In this document: piece after piece, positions 34,538-46,150 of the stretch
Numbering within the stretch: position 1 is the first letter of the stretch
How the letters are laid out: every line of letters begins with the position of its first letter
The notes under the pieces: model-generated
What the model saw: the letters and a program-made list of their open reading frames with translations, nothing else
What the model was told of the DNA's origin: nothing
The model's database searches: none
NCBI RefSeq assembly: GCF_014656195.1
Contig: NZ_BNBY01000001.1
Coordinates: 214,703-278,702 of the forward strand
DNA length: 64,000 nucleotides
Origin: Kitasatospora xanthocidica
GTDB taxonomy: Bacteria; Actinomycetota; Actinomycetes; Streptomycetales; Streptomycetaceae
Direction of reading: 5' to 3'
Made by a program: the position numbers and the translations under genes

Positions 34538-35335
34538 TCAGACGTCCACCGTGCCCGGCTGCTCGCCGACCGTCCGGCCCAGGTCGATCAGCCCGAAGGC
34601 CGCGCCCTGCGGGTCGCCGACCGCCGCGAACCGTCCGAACGGGCTGTCCATCGGCCCGAAGTACACCTTGCCGCCGCGCGCCGTCAGCCGCTCGATCGCG
34701 GCGTCGGTGTCGTCCACGGCGAAGTAGACGCTGATGTACGAGGGCGCCTCGGGCGGCAGGAAGTCGCCCTCCGCCCCCATCCGGCCCAGCACCGGCCGGT
34801 CGGCGACCTGGAACATCCGGTAGTCGAACTCCTCGGAGTCCATCTTCTTCACGCCGTACGGGAAGACCGCGGGGAAGAAGGCGTCGGCCTTCGCCGGCTC
34901 GCGGGTCACCAGTTCGGCCCAGCTGTACGCGCCGGGTTCGCCCTGCTTCTCGAAGCCCTCGTGGCGCTCGGCCTGCCAGACGCCGAACACGACGCCGCCC
35001 GGGTCCTTGGCGATCACCATCGTGCCGAAGTCACCGACCCGCATCGGCCCCATGACCACCTCACCGCCGTTGGCGCGGATCCGCGCGGCGGTGGCGGCGG
35101 CGTCCGGCGAGGCGAGGTACAGGCACCAGGCGGACTGGGCCTCCGTACCGGGCATCGGCGGGACGACCGCGGCGACCGCCTTGCCGCCGGAGTACGCCTG
35201 CGTGTAGTCGCCGAACTCCGACGAACTCTCGCCGAAGGTCCAGCCCAGCACATCAGCGTAGAAGGCCTTCGCGCCCTCCAGGTCGGTGAACATCGCGTCG
35301 GCCCAACAGGGCGTGCCCTCAGGTAGCGCAGCCAT
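34538..35335 (-). CDS. Two-domain VOC (glyoxalase-like) protein
   Basis: 265 residues, two VOC modules: CWADAMFTDLEGAKAFYADVLGWTFG to ~120, and YSWAELVTREPAKADAFFPAVFPYG to the end. It resembles the CFP30B-type proteins widespread in actinobacteria. The enzyme role is unknown. ATG 35335 has GAGGG 7 bp upstream; the in-frame extension upstream is not supported. Confidence 0.88.
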   Translation of the reverse strand: MAALPEGTPCWADAMFTDLEGAKAFYADVLGWTFGESSSEFGDYTQAYSGGKAVAAVVPPMPGTEAQSAWCLYLASPDAAATAARIRANGGEVVMGPMRVGDFGTMVIAKDPGGVVFGVWQAERHEGFEKQGEPGAYSWAELVTREPAKADAFFPAVFPYGVKKMDSEEFDYRMFQVADRPVLGRMGAEGDFLPPEAPSYISVYFAVDDTDAAIERLTARGGKVYFGPMDSPFGRFAAVGDPQGAAFGLIDLGRTVGEQPGTVDV

Positions 35336-35477
35336 CTCTCTGCCCTCGTGTGCGGCGAAGTGCGCGCACCGGGCGGCGCACGCCGGCCCCCGACTCGTCA
35401 GCCTAACCACGACGCGGCGCACCCGCGCGGGATGGCCCGCGCGGGTGCGCCGGAGGTCCGGCCCCGTACCGCTCGGC

Positions 35478-38048
<2,571 letters not shown>

Positions 38049-38111
38049 TCATATGAAATGACCCATCCACCCGAAATCCCGCTCGAACTCTGCTAAGAAC
38101 CCGCCCGAAGC

Positions 38112-38161
38112 CCGGCGCCGCAGGGGGTGGACCGGATTCGGTCCACCCCCTGCGGTGCCGG
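38112..38161. terminator. Strong bidirectional hairpin
   Basis: 23-bp arms CCGGCGCCGCAGGGGGTGGACCG and CGGTCCACCCCCTGCGGTGCCGG (one mismatch) with a 4-base loop. It lies just past the DoxX stop on the minus strand. Confidence 0.85.
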
Positions 38162-38189
38162 GTCCCGAGGGCCATCCCCCCTCAGGCCA

Positions 38190-38537
38190 TCAGGCCATCA
38201 GGCCCAGGACCAGCGAGGCGGCCGCCGGGGCGGCGTAGACGAGCGGGAAGGGGACGTGGGCGTAGGCGCCGGCGCGGAGGACGGTGAGGACGGCGCCGAG
38301 GAAGTAGAGGACCACGCCGACGGCGGCCGCGTAGCCGATGGCCGGGACGGCGAGGCCGACCAGGAGGCCGAGGGCGCCGGCCGCCTTGGCGACGCCGAGC
38401 CAGGTCCACCAGGCGCGCGGGACGCCGTAGTCGGCGAGGGGCTTCACGACGTACTCGGCGCCGGCGAAGACCGAGTAGGCCGAGAAGCCGACCATGAGGG
38501 CGCCGAGGACGGTGACGACGATGTGGGCGACGTTCAT
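38190..38537 (-). CDS. DoxX-like small membrane protein
   Basis: 115 residues with four membrane helices, matching the DoxX/DUF4267-like fold (VVTVLGALMVGFSAYSVFAGAEYVVKPLADYGVP, then WTWLGVAKAAGALGLLVGLAVP). ATG 38537 has GAGGAG upstream. Such proteins act in membrane redox complexes in other bacteria, but the role here is unknown. Transcription ends at the adjacent hairpin. Confidence 0.85.
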   Translation of the reverse strand: MNVAHIVVTVLGALMVGFSAYSVFAGAEYVVKPLADYGVPRAWWTWLGVAKAAGALGLLVGLAVPAIGYAAAVGVVLYFLGAVLTVLRAGAYAHVPFPLVYAAPAAASLVLGLMA

Positions 38538-38800
38538 TGAAGTGCTCCTCTTTCGAAGGCTGTTCGGTTCGACACCCCTCTGACCCGGCGCCCTCGACGG
38601 ATGTGACAGGCGCGGGCAAAAAATATTCCGCACCGCCACCCGGGTGCCCCCAACAACCGCTCCGCCAACGAACAAAGCAGGCATGGCAAGGCTTGGAACA
38701 CCAAGACTTCCCACGATACGGGCGTGTTGACCGCCTCCGCCCACCCCGCGTCCACCAGACTGGGCGCCGACCCGACGTCAACTCCGAGGAGGGCAAGCCC

Positions 38801-39442
38801 ATGAACGTCACCGTTCGGCTCGCACAGCAGCCCGAGGCAGACGAACTGCTCGGACGGAGTGCGCTCGCCGCGCTCGTCGGCATGCTGCTGGACCAACAGG
38901 TGCCGATGGAGTGGGCGTTCACCGGCCCGCTGACCATCGCCCAGCGCCTCGGCCGGGAAGACCTGGACGCCCACGAGATCGCCACCTACAACCCGGAGGA
39001 GTTCGTCGCGCTCCTCTCCGCGAAGCCGGCCGTCCACCGCTATCCCGCCGCGATGGCCAAACGGGTGCAGCAGCTGTGCCAGTTCCTCGTCGCGCAGTAC
39101 GACGGCGAGGCCGCCGCGCTGTGGAAGAACGTCCGCACCGGCAAGGAGCTGCTGAGCCGCCTCAACGCCCTGCCCGGCTTCGGCAAGCAGAAGTCGCAGA
39201 TCTTCCTCGCCCTGCTCGGCAAGCAGTACGGCGTCCGGCCCGAGGGCTGGCGCGAGGCCGCCGGCGCGTACGGCGAGGAGGGCGCGCACCGTTCGGTCGC
39301 CGACATCACCGGCCCCGAATCCCTCACCCTGGTACGGGAGTTCAAGCAGGAGGTGAAGCGCGCCGCGAAGGAGGCCAAGGCCGCGGCCAAGCCCCGCACC
39401 ACCACCCGTACGATCACCGCGGCCCCGAGCGGCGTGCGCTGA
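38801..39442 (+). CDS. HhH-GPD family DNA base-excision-like protein
   Basis: 213 residues. It belongs to the actinobacterial HhH-GPD family: MLLDQQVPMEWAFTGPLTIAQRLG, then an HhH motif LNALPGFGKQKSQIFLALLG, and a Lys/Ala-rich tail. I see no FeS cluster and no clear catalytic Lys as in EndoIII/MutY, so glycosylase activity is unproven. ATG 38801 has GAGGAGGG upstream. About 260 bp separate it from DoxX on the opposite strand. Confidence 0.85.
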   Translation: MNVTVRLAQQPEADELLGRSALAALVGMLLDQQVPMEWAFTGPLTIAQRLGREDLDAHEIATYNPEEFVALLSAKPAVHRYPAAMAKRVQQLCQFLVAQYDGEAAALWKNVRTGKELLSRLNALPGFGKQKSQIFLALLGKQYGVRPEGWREAAGAYGEEGAHRSVADITGPESLTLVREFKQEVKRAAKEAKAAAKPRTTTRTITAAPSGVR

Positions 39443-39485
39443 AAACCGGTTGCCCCGCTCCGGCCCACCGGGCGACGCTCCCGGC

Positions 39486-39773
39486 ATGACCGGAACCACC
39501 ACCCCGACCCCGCCGAGCGTGTCCGCCCTCTTCGCCCCCGACGGGCGCCTGATCACCGTGCCCCGCAAGGCAGCCCGCCGGGAGCAGCTGCTGGCCCACC
39601 TCGCCGGAACCCTCTTCGAGCCCGGCCGCGGCTACACCGAGGCCGAGGTCAACGCCGTGCTGCGCACCGTGCACGACGACGCCCCCGCCCTGCGCCGCTA
39701 CCTGGTCGAGGCCGGCCACCTCGCCCGCCCCCGGGACGGCAGCAGCTACCGGCTGGCCCCGGAGCGCCGGTAG
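39486..39773 (+). CDS. DUF2087 protein
   Basis: 95 residues of the DUF2087 family, a small winged-helix-like domain sometimes found at the C-terminus of regulators: FAPDGRLITVPRKAARREQLLAHLAGTLFEPGRGYTEAEVNAVLRTVHDDAPALRRYLVEAGHLARPRDGSSYRL. Here it stands alone. No ribosome binding site is evident, so a leaderless transcript is possible. Its last 28 bp overlap the convergent KTSC gene. Confidence 0.87.
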   Translation: MTGTTTPTPPSVSALFAPDGRLITVPRKAARREQLLAHLAGTLFEPGRGYTEAEVNAVLRTVHDDAPALRRYLVEAGHLARPRDGSSYRLAPERR

Positions 39774-39967
39774 GCGTAGCGGCCGCGGATCCGCCGGACG
39801 AAGTACCGCCCGTGGCTCTCCGCGGCCAGCAGCTCCCGGTGCACCCGGGCCGGCACGTCCGCGTACTCGTACACCCGGCCGCCGGTGAACTCCAGCTCCA
39901 GGAGCCGCGCCACCGGGTCGTAGCCGACCGAGCGCAGCACCGAGGAGTCCACCGCCGTACGGTCCAT
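39746..39967 (-). CDS. KTSC domain protein
   Basis: 73 residues, entirely one KTSC domain (VDSSVLRSVGYDPVARLLELEFTGGRVYEY, RYFVRRIRGRYAYRR). The domain is often fused to lysyl-tRNA synthetase or found alone; its function is unknown, with nucleic-acid binding suggested. The 3' end overlaps the DUF2087 gene on the other strand by 28 bp. Confidence 0.87.
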   Translation of the reverse strand: MDRTAVDSSVLRSVGYDPVARLLELEFTGGRVYEYADVPARVHRELLAAESHGRYFVRRIRGRYAYRRSGASR

Positions 39968-39983
39968 CGCCCTCCAGTGTGCG

Positions 39984-40022
39984 ACGAGGGCCCCGGTCGC
40001 GCAGTGCGACCGGGGCCCTCGT
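39984..40022. terminator. Hairpin terminator after the second MFS gene
   Basis: Perfect 17-bp arms ACGAGGGCCCCGGTCGC and GCGACCGGGGCCCTCGT with a 5-base loop, 15 bp past the MFS stop on the minus strand. Confidence 0.88.
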
Positions 40023-40037
40023 GCCGACAGCGTCCCG

Positions 40038-41513
40038 TCAGACCAGGGCGGCTTCCCGCTCCACCGCGGTCTCCTCCACGGCACCGGCCGTCTTGCGGCG
40101 CCTCGGCAGCGCGAACATCAGCAGGAACACCGCGAGCAGCACCCCGGCGACCCACCACAGCGCGTGCGTGAAGGCCCCGCCGAACGCCGTCCCGACCGCC
40201 TCCGGCGCGACCACGTCGTCCATCGCCCCGAAGAAGGCCACCGACACCAGCCCGAGCCCGAGCGCGTTGCCCACCTGCTGCACGGTGTTGATCAGCCCGG
40301 AGGCCGAGCCGGCGTGCTCGCGCGGCACCTCCGCCAGCACCGCGTCCGTGATCGGCGCGACGATCAGCCCCATGCCGAGGCCCATCACCACCAGCGGCAG
40401 CGCCATCTGCCAGGGCGTGATCGACGTCCCGTACCGGTCCGCCTCCCAGATGTAGGTGAGCACGCCCGCCGCCATCACCAGCGCGCCCGACTGCAGCACC
40501 TTGCGCCCGAACCGCGGCACCAGCTTCTGCACCGACATCCCGGCCGCCACGGAGACGGCGATGGAGAACGGGATGCCGGTCGCGCCGGCCTTGAGCGGGC
40601 TCCAGCCCAGGCCGATCTGCATGTAGAGCGTCCAGACCAGGAAGAAGATGCCGAGCGCCACGCCGAAGGCCAGCTGCACGCAGATACCCGCGGCGAAGGA
40701 CTTCACCCGGAACAGCGCCAGCTCCACCAGCGGCGAGCCGTCCCGGCGCGTCTTGACCTTCTCGTACACGACGAACAGGGCGAACACCGGCAGGCTGCCG
40801 GCCATCGACAGGTACCCCCAGAGCGGCCAGCCGGCCTCCCGCCCGTGCGTCAGCGGGTAGATCAGCATCAGCAGGCCCAGGCTGGCGAGCAGCACGCCCA
40901 CCAGGTCGAGCTTGAGGGCCTGGTCGGCCTTGGACTCGTCGATGAAGCGGCGTCCGAGCAGCAGGCCGGCGATGCCGACCGGCAGGTTGATCAGGAAGAT
41001 CGGCCGCCAGGCCAGCCCGAAGAGGTCCCACTCGGTGAGCAGCGCACCGATCATCGGACCGGAGACGGCGCCCAGGCCGACCACCGCGCCGAACATGCCG
41101 AACACCTTGCCGCGCTCCTCCGCCGGGAAGGTCGCGTGGATGATCGACAGCACCTGCGGCACCATCAGCGCCGCCGTCCCGCCCTGCAGCAGCCGGGTCG
41201 CGACCAGCATCTCCGGCCCGGTGGCCAGTCCGCAGAGCGCGGAGGCCGCGGTGAAGCCGCCGATCCCGATCAGGAACAGCCGCTTGCGGCCGTGGATGTC
41301 GCCCAGCCGCCCGCCGGTGATCAGCCCGATCGCGAAGGCCAGCGCGTACCCGCCGGTGACCCACTGCACGGCGCTGAACGAGGCGCCGGTGTCCGCCTGG
41401 ATGCTGGGGATGGCGATGTTGACGATGGTGACGTCCACCAGGTCCATGAAGGAGGCCACCATCACGATCGCCAGCGCGATCCACCTCCGCCGGTCGGCTG
41501 TCGCCGCACTCAT
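40038..41513 (-). CDS. MFS drug exporter, DHA2 family (EmrB/QacA type)
   Basis: 491 residues with 14 predicted membrane helices. The sequences DLVDVTIVNIAIPSIQADTGAS, GGRLGDIHGRKRLFL and VVGLGAVSGPMIGALLTEW are motif D1, A and C regions of the family. It exports drugs or metabolites by proton antiport. ATG 41513 is divergent from the WYL regulator (111 bp gap), which is the likely controller. Confidence 0.9.
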   Translation of the reverse strand: MSAATADRRRWIALAIVMVASFMDLVDVTIVNIAIPSIQADTGASFSAVQWVTGGYALAFAIGLITGGRLGDIHGRKRLFLIGIGGFTAASALCGLATGPEMLVATRLLQGGTAALMVPQVLSIIHATFPAEERGKVFGMFGAVVGLGAVSGPMIGALLTEWDLFGLAWRPIFLINLPVGIAGLLLGRRFIDESKADQALKLDLVGVLLASLGLLMLIYPLTHGREAGWPLWGYLSMAGSLPVFALFVVYEKVKTRRDGSPLVELALFRVKSFAAGICVQLAFGVALGIFFLVWTLYMQIGLGWSPLKAGATGIPFSIAVSVAAGMSVQKLVPRFGRKVLQSGALVMAAGVLTYIWEADRYGTSITPWQMALPLVVMGLGMGLIVAPITDAVLAEVPREHAGSASGLINTVQQVGNALGLGLVSVAFFGAMDDVVAPEAVGTAFGGAFTHALWWVAGVLLAVFLLMFALPRRRKTAGAVEETAVEREAALV

Positions 41514-41624
41514 TCCGTACTCCTCGACTCGACTTCTCGCTCTGACCGCTTCTTCTCGACGTCCACGACACTAACGGCCATGTAGGTCAGGTCCTGTCCC
41601 AGTTGATCCGGCATCCTGGGGTGC

Positions 41625-42590
41625 ATGAGCGATACGCCGGCCCGGCTGCTGAACCTGCTGTCCCTGCTCCAGACCCCGCGCGAGTGGCCCGGCAGCGAGC
41701 TCGCCGAGCGGCTCGGCGTCAGCCCCCGCACCATCCGGCGCGACATCGACCGGCTGCGCGAACTCGGCTACCCGGTGCAGGCCACCATGGGCGCGGTCGG
41801 CGGCTACCGGCTGGTCGCGGGCACGGCGATGCCGCCGCTGCTGCTGGACGACGAGGAGGCGGTGGCCATCGCGGTCGGCCTGCGGGCGGGCGCCGGGCAC
41901 GCGGTGGTCGGCATCGAGGAGGCCTCGGTACGGGCCCTCGGCAAGCTGCTCCAGGTGCTGCCGGCCCGGCTGCGGCACCGGGTCGGGACGCTCAACAACG
42001 CGACCGTGCCGCTGCTCTCCGGCGACGGCCCGACCGTCGACCCGGACGACCTCACGCTGATCGCCGGCGCCGTCACCAACCACGAACGCCTGCGCTTCGC
42101 CTACCGCGCCTACGACGGCACCGGCACCAAGCGGCTGGTCGAGCCCGAACGGCTGGTCTCGGTCGGCCGCCGCTGGTACCTGGTCGGCTACGACCTGGAC
42201 CGCGCGGACTGGCGGCTGTTCCGGGTCGACCGGCTGAGCGAGCCCTTCGCCACCGGCGCCCGCTTCACCCCGCGCCCGCTGCCCGCCGAGGACGCCGCCG
42301 CGTACGTGGCGGGCAAACTGCACCGCCCGTCCCCGAGCGGCACCGTGGTCGCCACCGTGCACGCCCCGGCCGAACTGGTCCGGCAGCGCTTCAGGCCCGG
42401 CGACTCCGAGATCGAGCCGATCGACGGGCACAGCTGCCGGCTGCGCTCCCGCTCCGACTCCCTGGAGTGGACGGCGATGCGGCTGCTGTCACTGGACCGC
42501 CCCTTCGAGGTGCACGAGCCGCCGCAGCTGCGCGAACACCTGCGCAAGCTGGCGACCCGCGCCGCCCACGCGGCGGGAGGGGCGGGTTAG
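41625..42590 (+). CDS. YafY-type HTH-WYL transcriptional regulator
   Basis: 321 residues. N-terminal DeoR-like HTH (RLLNLLSLLQTPREWPGSELAERLGVSPRTIRRDIDRLRELGYPV), a middle WYL domain (LRFAYRAYDGTGTKRLVEPERLVSVGRRWYLVGYDLDRADWRLFRVDRL) and a C-terminal WCX part. WYL domains sense ligands, possibly nucleotides or small molecules. Upstream, CAGGTCCTGTCCCAG between the divergent MFS gene and this gene resembles the operators of this class. It ends inside the convergent gene (3-bp overlap). Confidence 0.9.
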   Translation: MSDTPARLLNLLSLLQTPREWPGSELAERLGVSPRTIRRDIDRLRELGYPVQATMGAVGGYRLVAGTAMPPLLLDDEEAVAIAVGLRAGAGHAVVGIEEASVRALGKLLQVLPARLRHRVGTLNNATVPLLSGDGPTVDPDDLTLIAGAVTNHERLRFAYRAYDGTGTKRLVEPERLVSVGRRWYLVGYDLDRADWRLFRVDRLSEPFATGARFTPRPLPAEDAAAYVAGKLHRPSPSGTVVATVHAPAELVRQRFRPGDSEIEPIDGHSCRLRSRSDSLEWTAMRLLSLDRPFEVHEPPQLREHLRKLATRAAHAAGGAG

Positions 42591-43489
42591 GCCTCGACCC
42601 GGTACCAGCCGTTGCCGCAGCGGAACCAGAGCACGCCGTCCCGGCCGTGGGCGCGTCCCGGTTCGACCGGGCCGGGCAGTCGCAGCTTCTGCGTGCCGGT
42701 CCGCTTCCACTCCTTGCCGACCAACAGGTGCCGGGTCAGCTCGCCGCCGCCGGAGAGGAAGACGCCTTCGCGGCCGCGGACCGCGAACCCGGCCGGCTGC
42801 CGGACCGGGCAGGGCACCGTCGTGGACGAGCCGTCGACCGGGTCGATCCGGGTGAGGTAGCTGCCCGAGGGGCTCGGGTACCAGGCCAGCCAGGCGTACC
42901 GGCCCTCGGTGGCGCCGGCCAGGCCCTCCAGCGGGTAGCCCGGCAGCCGGTCCTGGGGACGGTCCCGGGGGCTCCACACCGACCGGCCCGTGCCGTCGAC
43001 GGCCCGCAGCCCGGGGACCGCCATCGGGTGGTCGCCGTAGATGCCCTCGTCCCCATACGCCATCCAGATCCGGCCGTCCCGGTCGCTCACCAGCACGCCG
43101 ATGTCGTCGCCGAGCAGGAGCTCCCGGCCCGGCGTCCCGTCGGCGCCGTGGACGACACCGTTGGGCAGCCACTCCTCGCCGTCCTGGTCGGCCCGCGCCT
43201 CGGCCAGCAGGATCCGGTGGCCCGGCAGCAGCGCCAGGTGGTCCGGCGAGCCCTCGACGCCGGTGAGCGGCACCCGCCACTCGCCGTGCCGGCCGTGCAC
43301 CACCACCTCGCCGTCGAACGGCGGCTTGACGGACGGCCAGGCCCCGGGCGGCGCCGCGTACCGCTCCGGCACCAGCAGGACGGCGAGCTCACCGTCCGGT
43401 CCGACCGTCCAGGTCAGGGCCCGGCGACCGGCCAAGCGGTCCTCCTCGGGCAGCCGCCAGACCTCGACCGGACGATCGGGGGCCGACAC
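42587..43489 (-). CDS. Hypothetical protein, probably beta-propeller-like
   Basis: 300 residues. I cannot assign a family. It has many short beta-strand-like segments with Trp and Gly-Asp turns (TWTVGPDGELAVLLVP, DGRIWMAYGDEGIYG, GRYAWLAWYPSPSGSYLTRIDP), suggesting a propeller fold and a cytoplasmic location (no signal peptide). GTG 43489 lies 5 bp after the PEBP stop with GAGG upstream, so it is co-transcribed with the PEBP gene. Confidence 0.7.
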   Translation of the reverse strand: MSAPDRPVEVWRLPEEDRLAGRRALTWTVGPDGELAVLLVPERYAAPPGAWPSVKPPFDGEVVVHGRHGEWRVPLTGVEGSPDHLALLPGHRILLAEARADQDGEEWLPNGVVHGADGTPGRELLLGDDIGVLVSDRDGRIWMAYGDEGIYGDHPMAVPGLRAVDGTGRSVWSPRDRPQDRLPGYPLEGLAGATEGRYAWLAWYPSPSGSYLTRIDPVDGSSTTVPCPVRQPAGFAVRGREGVFLSGGGELTRHLLVGKEWKRTGTQKLRLPGPVEPGRAHGRDGVLWFRCGNGWYRVEA

Positions 43490-43494
43490 CGGCC

Positions 43495-44013
43495 TCAGAC
43501 CCCGAACTCGGCGGTCAGCAGCGCCCGGCCGAGGGTGTGGAAGGTGAGGTGGAAGCCGATCTGGGCGGCCGGGGTGTCGGCGGTGACGTCCAGCTTCTCC
43601 ACGTCCAGGGCGTGCACGGCGAAGACGTAGCGGTGCGGGGCACCGGGCGGCGGGGCGGCACCGTCGTACTTGTTCGCCGGGAAGTCGTTGCGGCCGTGGA
43701 AGGAGGCCTCGCCCGGCAGGCCGTCGTCCGAGGAACCGGCGCCGCGCGGCAGTTCGACGGTGTCGGCGGGCAGGCCGAGGGCGAGCCAGTGCCACCAGCC
43801 GGAGCCCGTGGGGGCGTCCGGGTCGTAGCAGGTGACGGCGATGCTCCGGGTGCCCTCCGGCAGACCCGACCAGGCCAGCTGCGGCGAGAGGTTGCCGCCG
43901 GCGTGGATGAACTCCCGGTCCAGGGTGCCGCCTTCGGTGATGTCCTGGCTGCTCAGCGGGAACGACGGCACCTGCGGCAGGAACTCGTAGGGCAGCGGCG
44001 GGCGCTTGCTCAT
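43495..44013 (-). CDS. YbhB/YbcL (PEBP-like) family protein
   Basis: 172 residues of the Raf kinase inhibitor-like/PEBP fold: GGNLSPQLAWSGLPEGTRSIAVTCYDPDAPTGSGWWHWLALGLP contains the ligand-pocket DPDAP and GxxHW motifs, and APHRYVFAVHAL follows. Cytoplasmic. The exact role is unknown in bacteria. ATG 44013 has GAGAGGTG upstream. It leads a two-gene operon with the preceding hypothetical gene. Confidence 0.9.
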   Translation of the reverse strand: MSKRPPLPYEFLPQVPSFPLSSQDITEGGTLDREFIHAGGNLSPQLAWSGLPEGTRSIAVTCYDPDAPTGSGWWHWLALGLPADTVELPRGAGSSDDGLPGEASFHGRNDFPANKYDGAAPPPGAPHRYVFAVHALDVEKLDVTADTPAAQIGFHLTFHTLGRALLTAEFGV

Positions 44014-44096
44014 GGGGTGGTCACCTCTCGCGATCGGAATGACACCGTCACTGTAATGGGGTGCACCTCCGATCCGGCGGCCCCTACAGTCGGGGC

Positions 44097-44858
44097 ATGG
44101 CCTCGAACGACCGCAGCCACGCGGCGACCACGCTCGACCCCGTCCGGATGATCGCCGACGCCCGCCGGGCGCTCTTCACCATGGTCGGTGTGCTGGCGGC
44201 GATCTGGCTGATCCAGCTCGTGAACTGGATGGACGACTACGACCTCGGCCGGCGGTTCGGCGTCATCCCGCAGGATCCGAGCCGGCTGCCGAACATCGTC
44301 ACCGCGCCGTTCCTGCACTGGAACTGGGCCCACCTGGAAGCCAACTCGGGCCCGCTGTTCGTCTTCGGCTTCCTGGCGGCCTACCGCGGCGTGAAGAAGT
44401 TCCTCGGCCTCACCCTGCTGGTCGCGCTGACCAGCGAGCTGACCGCCTGGGTCTTCGACCCCCCGCACTCGGTCGGCGCCGGGGCCAGCGGCGTGGTGTT
44501 CGGCTACTTCGGCTACGTGGTGCTGCGCGGGCTCTTCGACCGCAACCTGGTCGACACCCTGATCGGCGTCGTCCTCGGCGCCTCCTTCGCCTACATGGTG
44601 ACCAGCGCCCTGCCCGGCGTCGCCCCGGGCATCAGCTGGTCCGCCCACCTCGGCGGTCTGGTCGGCGGCCTGGCCGGCGCCTGGATCTTCCGCGACCGCG
44701 CCCCGCGCCCGGCCGCCGCGCCCGGTGCCACGCCCGGCAGCACGTCCGGCGCCGCGTCCGGATCCGCCTCCAAGGCCGTCACCAAGCCGGCCGCCACCAC
44801 CGACCCCGGCAGCCCCAACGCCGCACTGCTCAAGGAACTCGACGACCTGGGCCTCTGA
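44097..44858 (+). CDS. Rhomboid-family intramembrane serine protease
   Basis: 253 residues, six membrane helices. Catalytic serine motif GAGASGVVFGYFGY and catalytic His in SAHLGGLVGGLAGAWIF; the HWNWAHLEAN loop is also present, so the active site looks intact. It cleaves membrane proteins within the bilayer. A Pro/Ala/Thr-rich cytoplasmic tail follows. ATG 44097 is 6 bases after a TACAGT -10-like box, so the mRNA is likely leaderless. Confidence 0.9.
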   Translation: MASNDRSHAATTLDPVRMIADARRALFTMVGVLAAIWLIQLVNWMDDYDLGRRFGVIPQDPSRLPNIVTAPFLHWNWAHLEANSGPLFVFGFLAAYRGVKKFLGLTLLVALTSELTAWVFDPPHSVGAGASGVVFGYFGYVVLRGLFDRNLVDTLIGVVLGASFAYMVTSALPGVAPGISWSAHLGGLVGGLAGAWIFRDRAPRPAAAPGATPGSTSGAASGSASKAVTKPAATTDPGSPNAALLKELDDLGL

Positions 44859-44961
44859 CCCGGCCGGCCCGACCACCCGCCCGGCCCAACCAGGTCTAGA
44901 CCAGATCCACCCCCGCGGCTAGCGTGAAGGGCGCACCCGCCCCCACCTCCGGAGCCGCACC

Positions 44962-46128
44962 GTGGAGTCGTCCGTCCTCGCCTTCGCCACCGACCTGCTC
45001 GACGAGGGCGCCGACACCTTCTTCGGCAACCTCGCCGACCGGGCCGGGGTCGGCGGCGTCACCCTCGCCTCGGTCTACCACGGGGCCCGCGACGTCTTCC
45101 CGCACAACCCCCGCCGGGTGATCCGCTACCTGGAGCCGGGCGCGGCGTACTTCCGCCCCGACCCGGCCGCCTGGCGGGGCCTCCGGCTGGCCCCCGCTCC
45201 GTCCACCGCCATCGGCGAGCGCGACCCCTTCGCCGAGGCCGCCGCCGAGGCCGGCCGCCGCGGCCTGAAGCTGCACGCCTGGACGGTCTTCTGCCACAAC
45301 GACCGGCTCGGCTTCGCCCACCCCGACTGTGCCCCGGCCAACGCCTTCGGCGACCGCCACCTCACCGAGCTCTGCCCGGCGAACCCGGAGGTCCGCGCGT
45401 ACGCGCTGACCCTGGTCGCCGAGCTGTCCCGGTACGGCGTGGACGCGGTCCGCGCCGAGTCGCTGCACTTCCACGGGCTGCGCCACGGCTACCACCACGA
45501 GCGCTACTTCGAGGAGCTGGGCCCGACCGCCGAGGCTCTGCTCGGAGTCTGCTTCTGCCCGCACTGCCGCGCCGCCGCCACCGCGGCCGGCGTCCCGGCG
45601 GAGGAGGTGGCCGGGGCGGTCCGCGCCGAGCTGCGCCTTCGGCTGGCCGACGAGTCCGCCGCCGCCGAGCCCGCCGACCTCAGCGCCCTGGCCGACGGCG
45701 CCTTCGCCGCGTACGTGGACGCCTCCGCCGCCACCGTCACCGCGCTGGCCGCCGACCTGTCCCAGCAGGCCCGCCGGCACGGCATGCGGCTGAGCTTCAT
45801 GGACGGCGGCGGCCCGGGCAAGGGCTGGCTCGCCGGGATCGACCTGCCCGCCCTCGCGAAGGCCGCCGACGGGATCGAGACGCTCGGCTACGCCAGGACG
45901 CCGGAGGCCGTCCGGGAGAAGATCGCCGCCTTCGCCCTGCACGGCGTCCGCCCGCGGGACCTGGCGGTGATCCTGCGCCCGATGGCCGCCGACTGCGACG
46001 GCCCGGAGAACCTCGCCGCCAAGATCGCCGTTCTGCGTGAACTCGGCGTCCCCGAGGTCGAGTTCTACCATTACGGCCTGATGCGCCTGTCCTCCCTCGA
46101 CCGGATCGGCGCCGCCCTGTCCGGCTGA
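44962..46128 (+). CDS. Uncharacterised TIM-barrel-like protein
   Basis: 388 residues, no signal peptide, alanine-rich. It resembles actinobacterial proteins annotated as glycoside-hydrolase-like barrels: FATDLLDEGADTFFGNLADRAGVGGVTLASVYHGARD, LHAWTVFCHNDRLG, LSFMDGGGPGKGW. A CFCPHC motif near residue 195 could bind metal. I do not know the substrate. GTG 44962 has GGAG 8 bp upstream. It converges with the ATPase gene. Confidence 0.65.
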   Translation: MESSVLAFATDLLDEGADTFFGNLADRAGVGGVTLASVYHGARDVFPHNPRRVIRYLEPGAAYFRPDPAAWRGLRLAPAPSTAIGERDPFAEAAAEAGRRGLKLHAWTVFCHNDRLGFAHPDCAPANAFGDRHLTELCPANPEVRAYALTLVAELSRYGVDAVRAESLHFHGLRHGYHHERYFEELGPTAEALLGVCFCPHCRAAATAAGVPAEEVAGAVRAELRLRLADESAAAEPADLSALADGAFAAYVDASAATVTALAADLSQQARRHGMRLSFMDGGGPGKGWLAGIDLPALAKAADGIETLGYARTPEAVREKIAAFALHGVRPRDLAVILRPMAADCDGPENLAAKIAVLRELGVPEVEFYHYGLMRLSSLDRIGAALSG

Positions 46129-46150
46129 GGCACCCGCCCCGGCCGGGGCC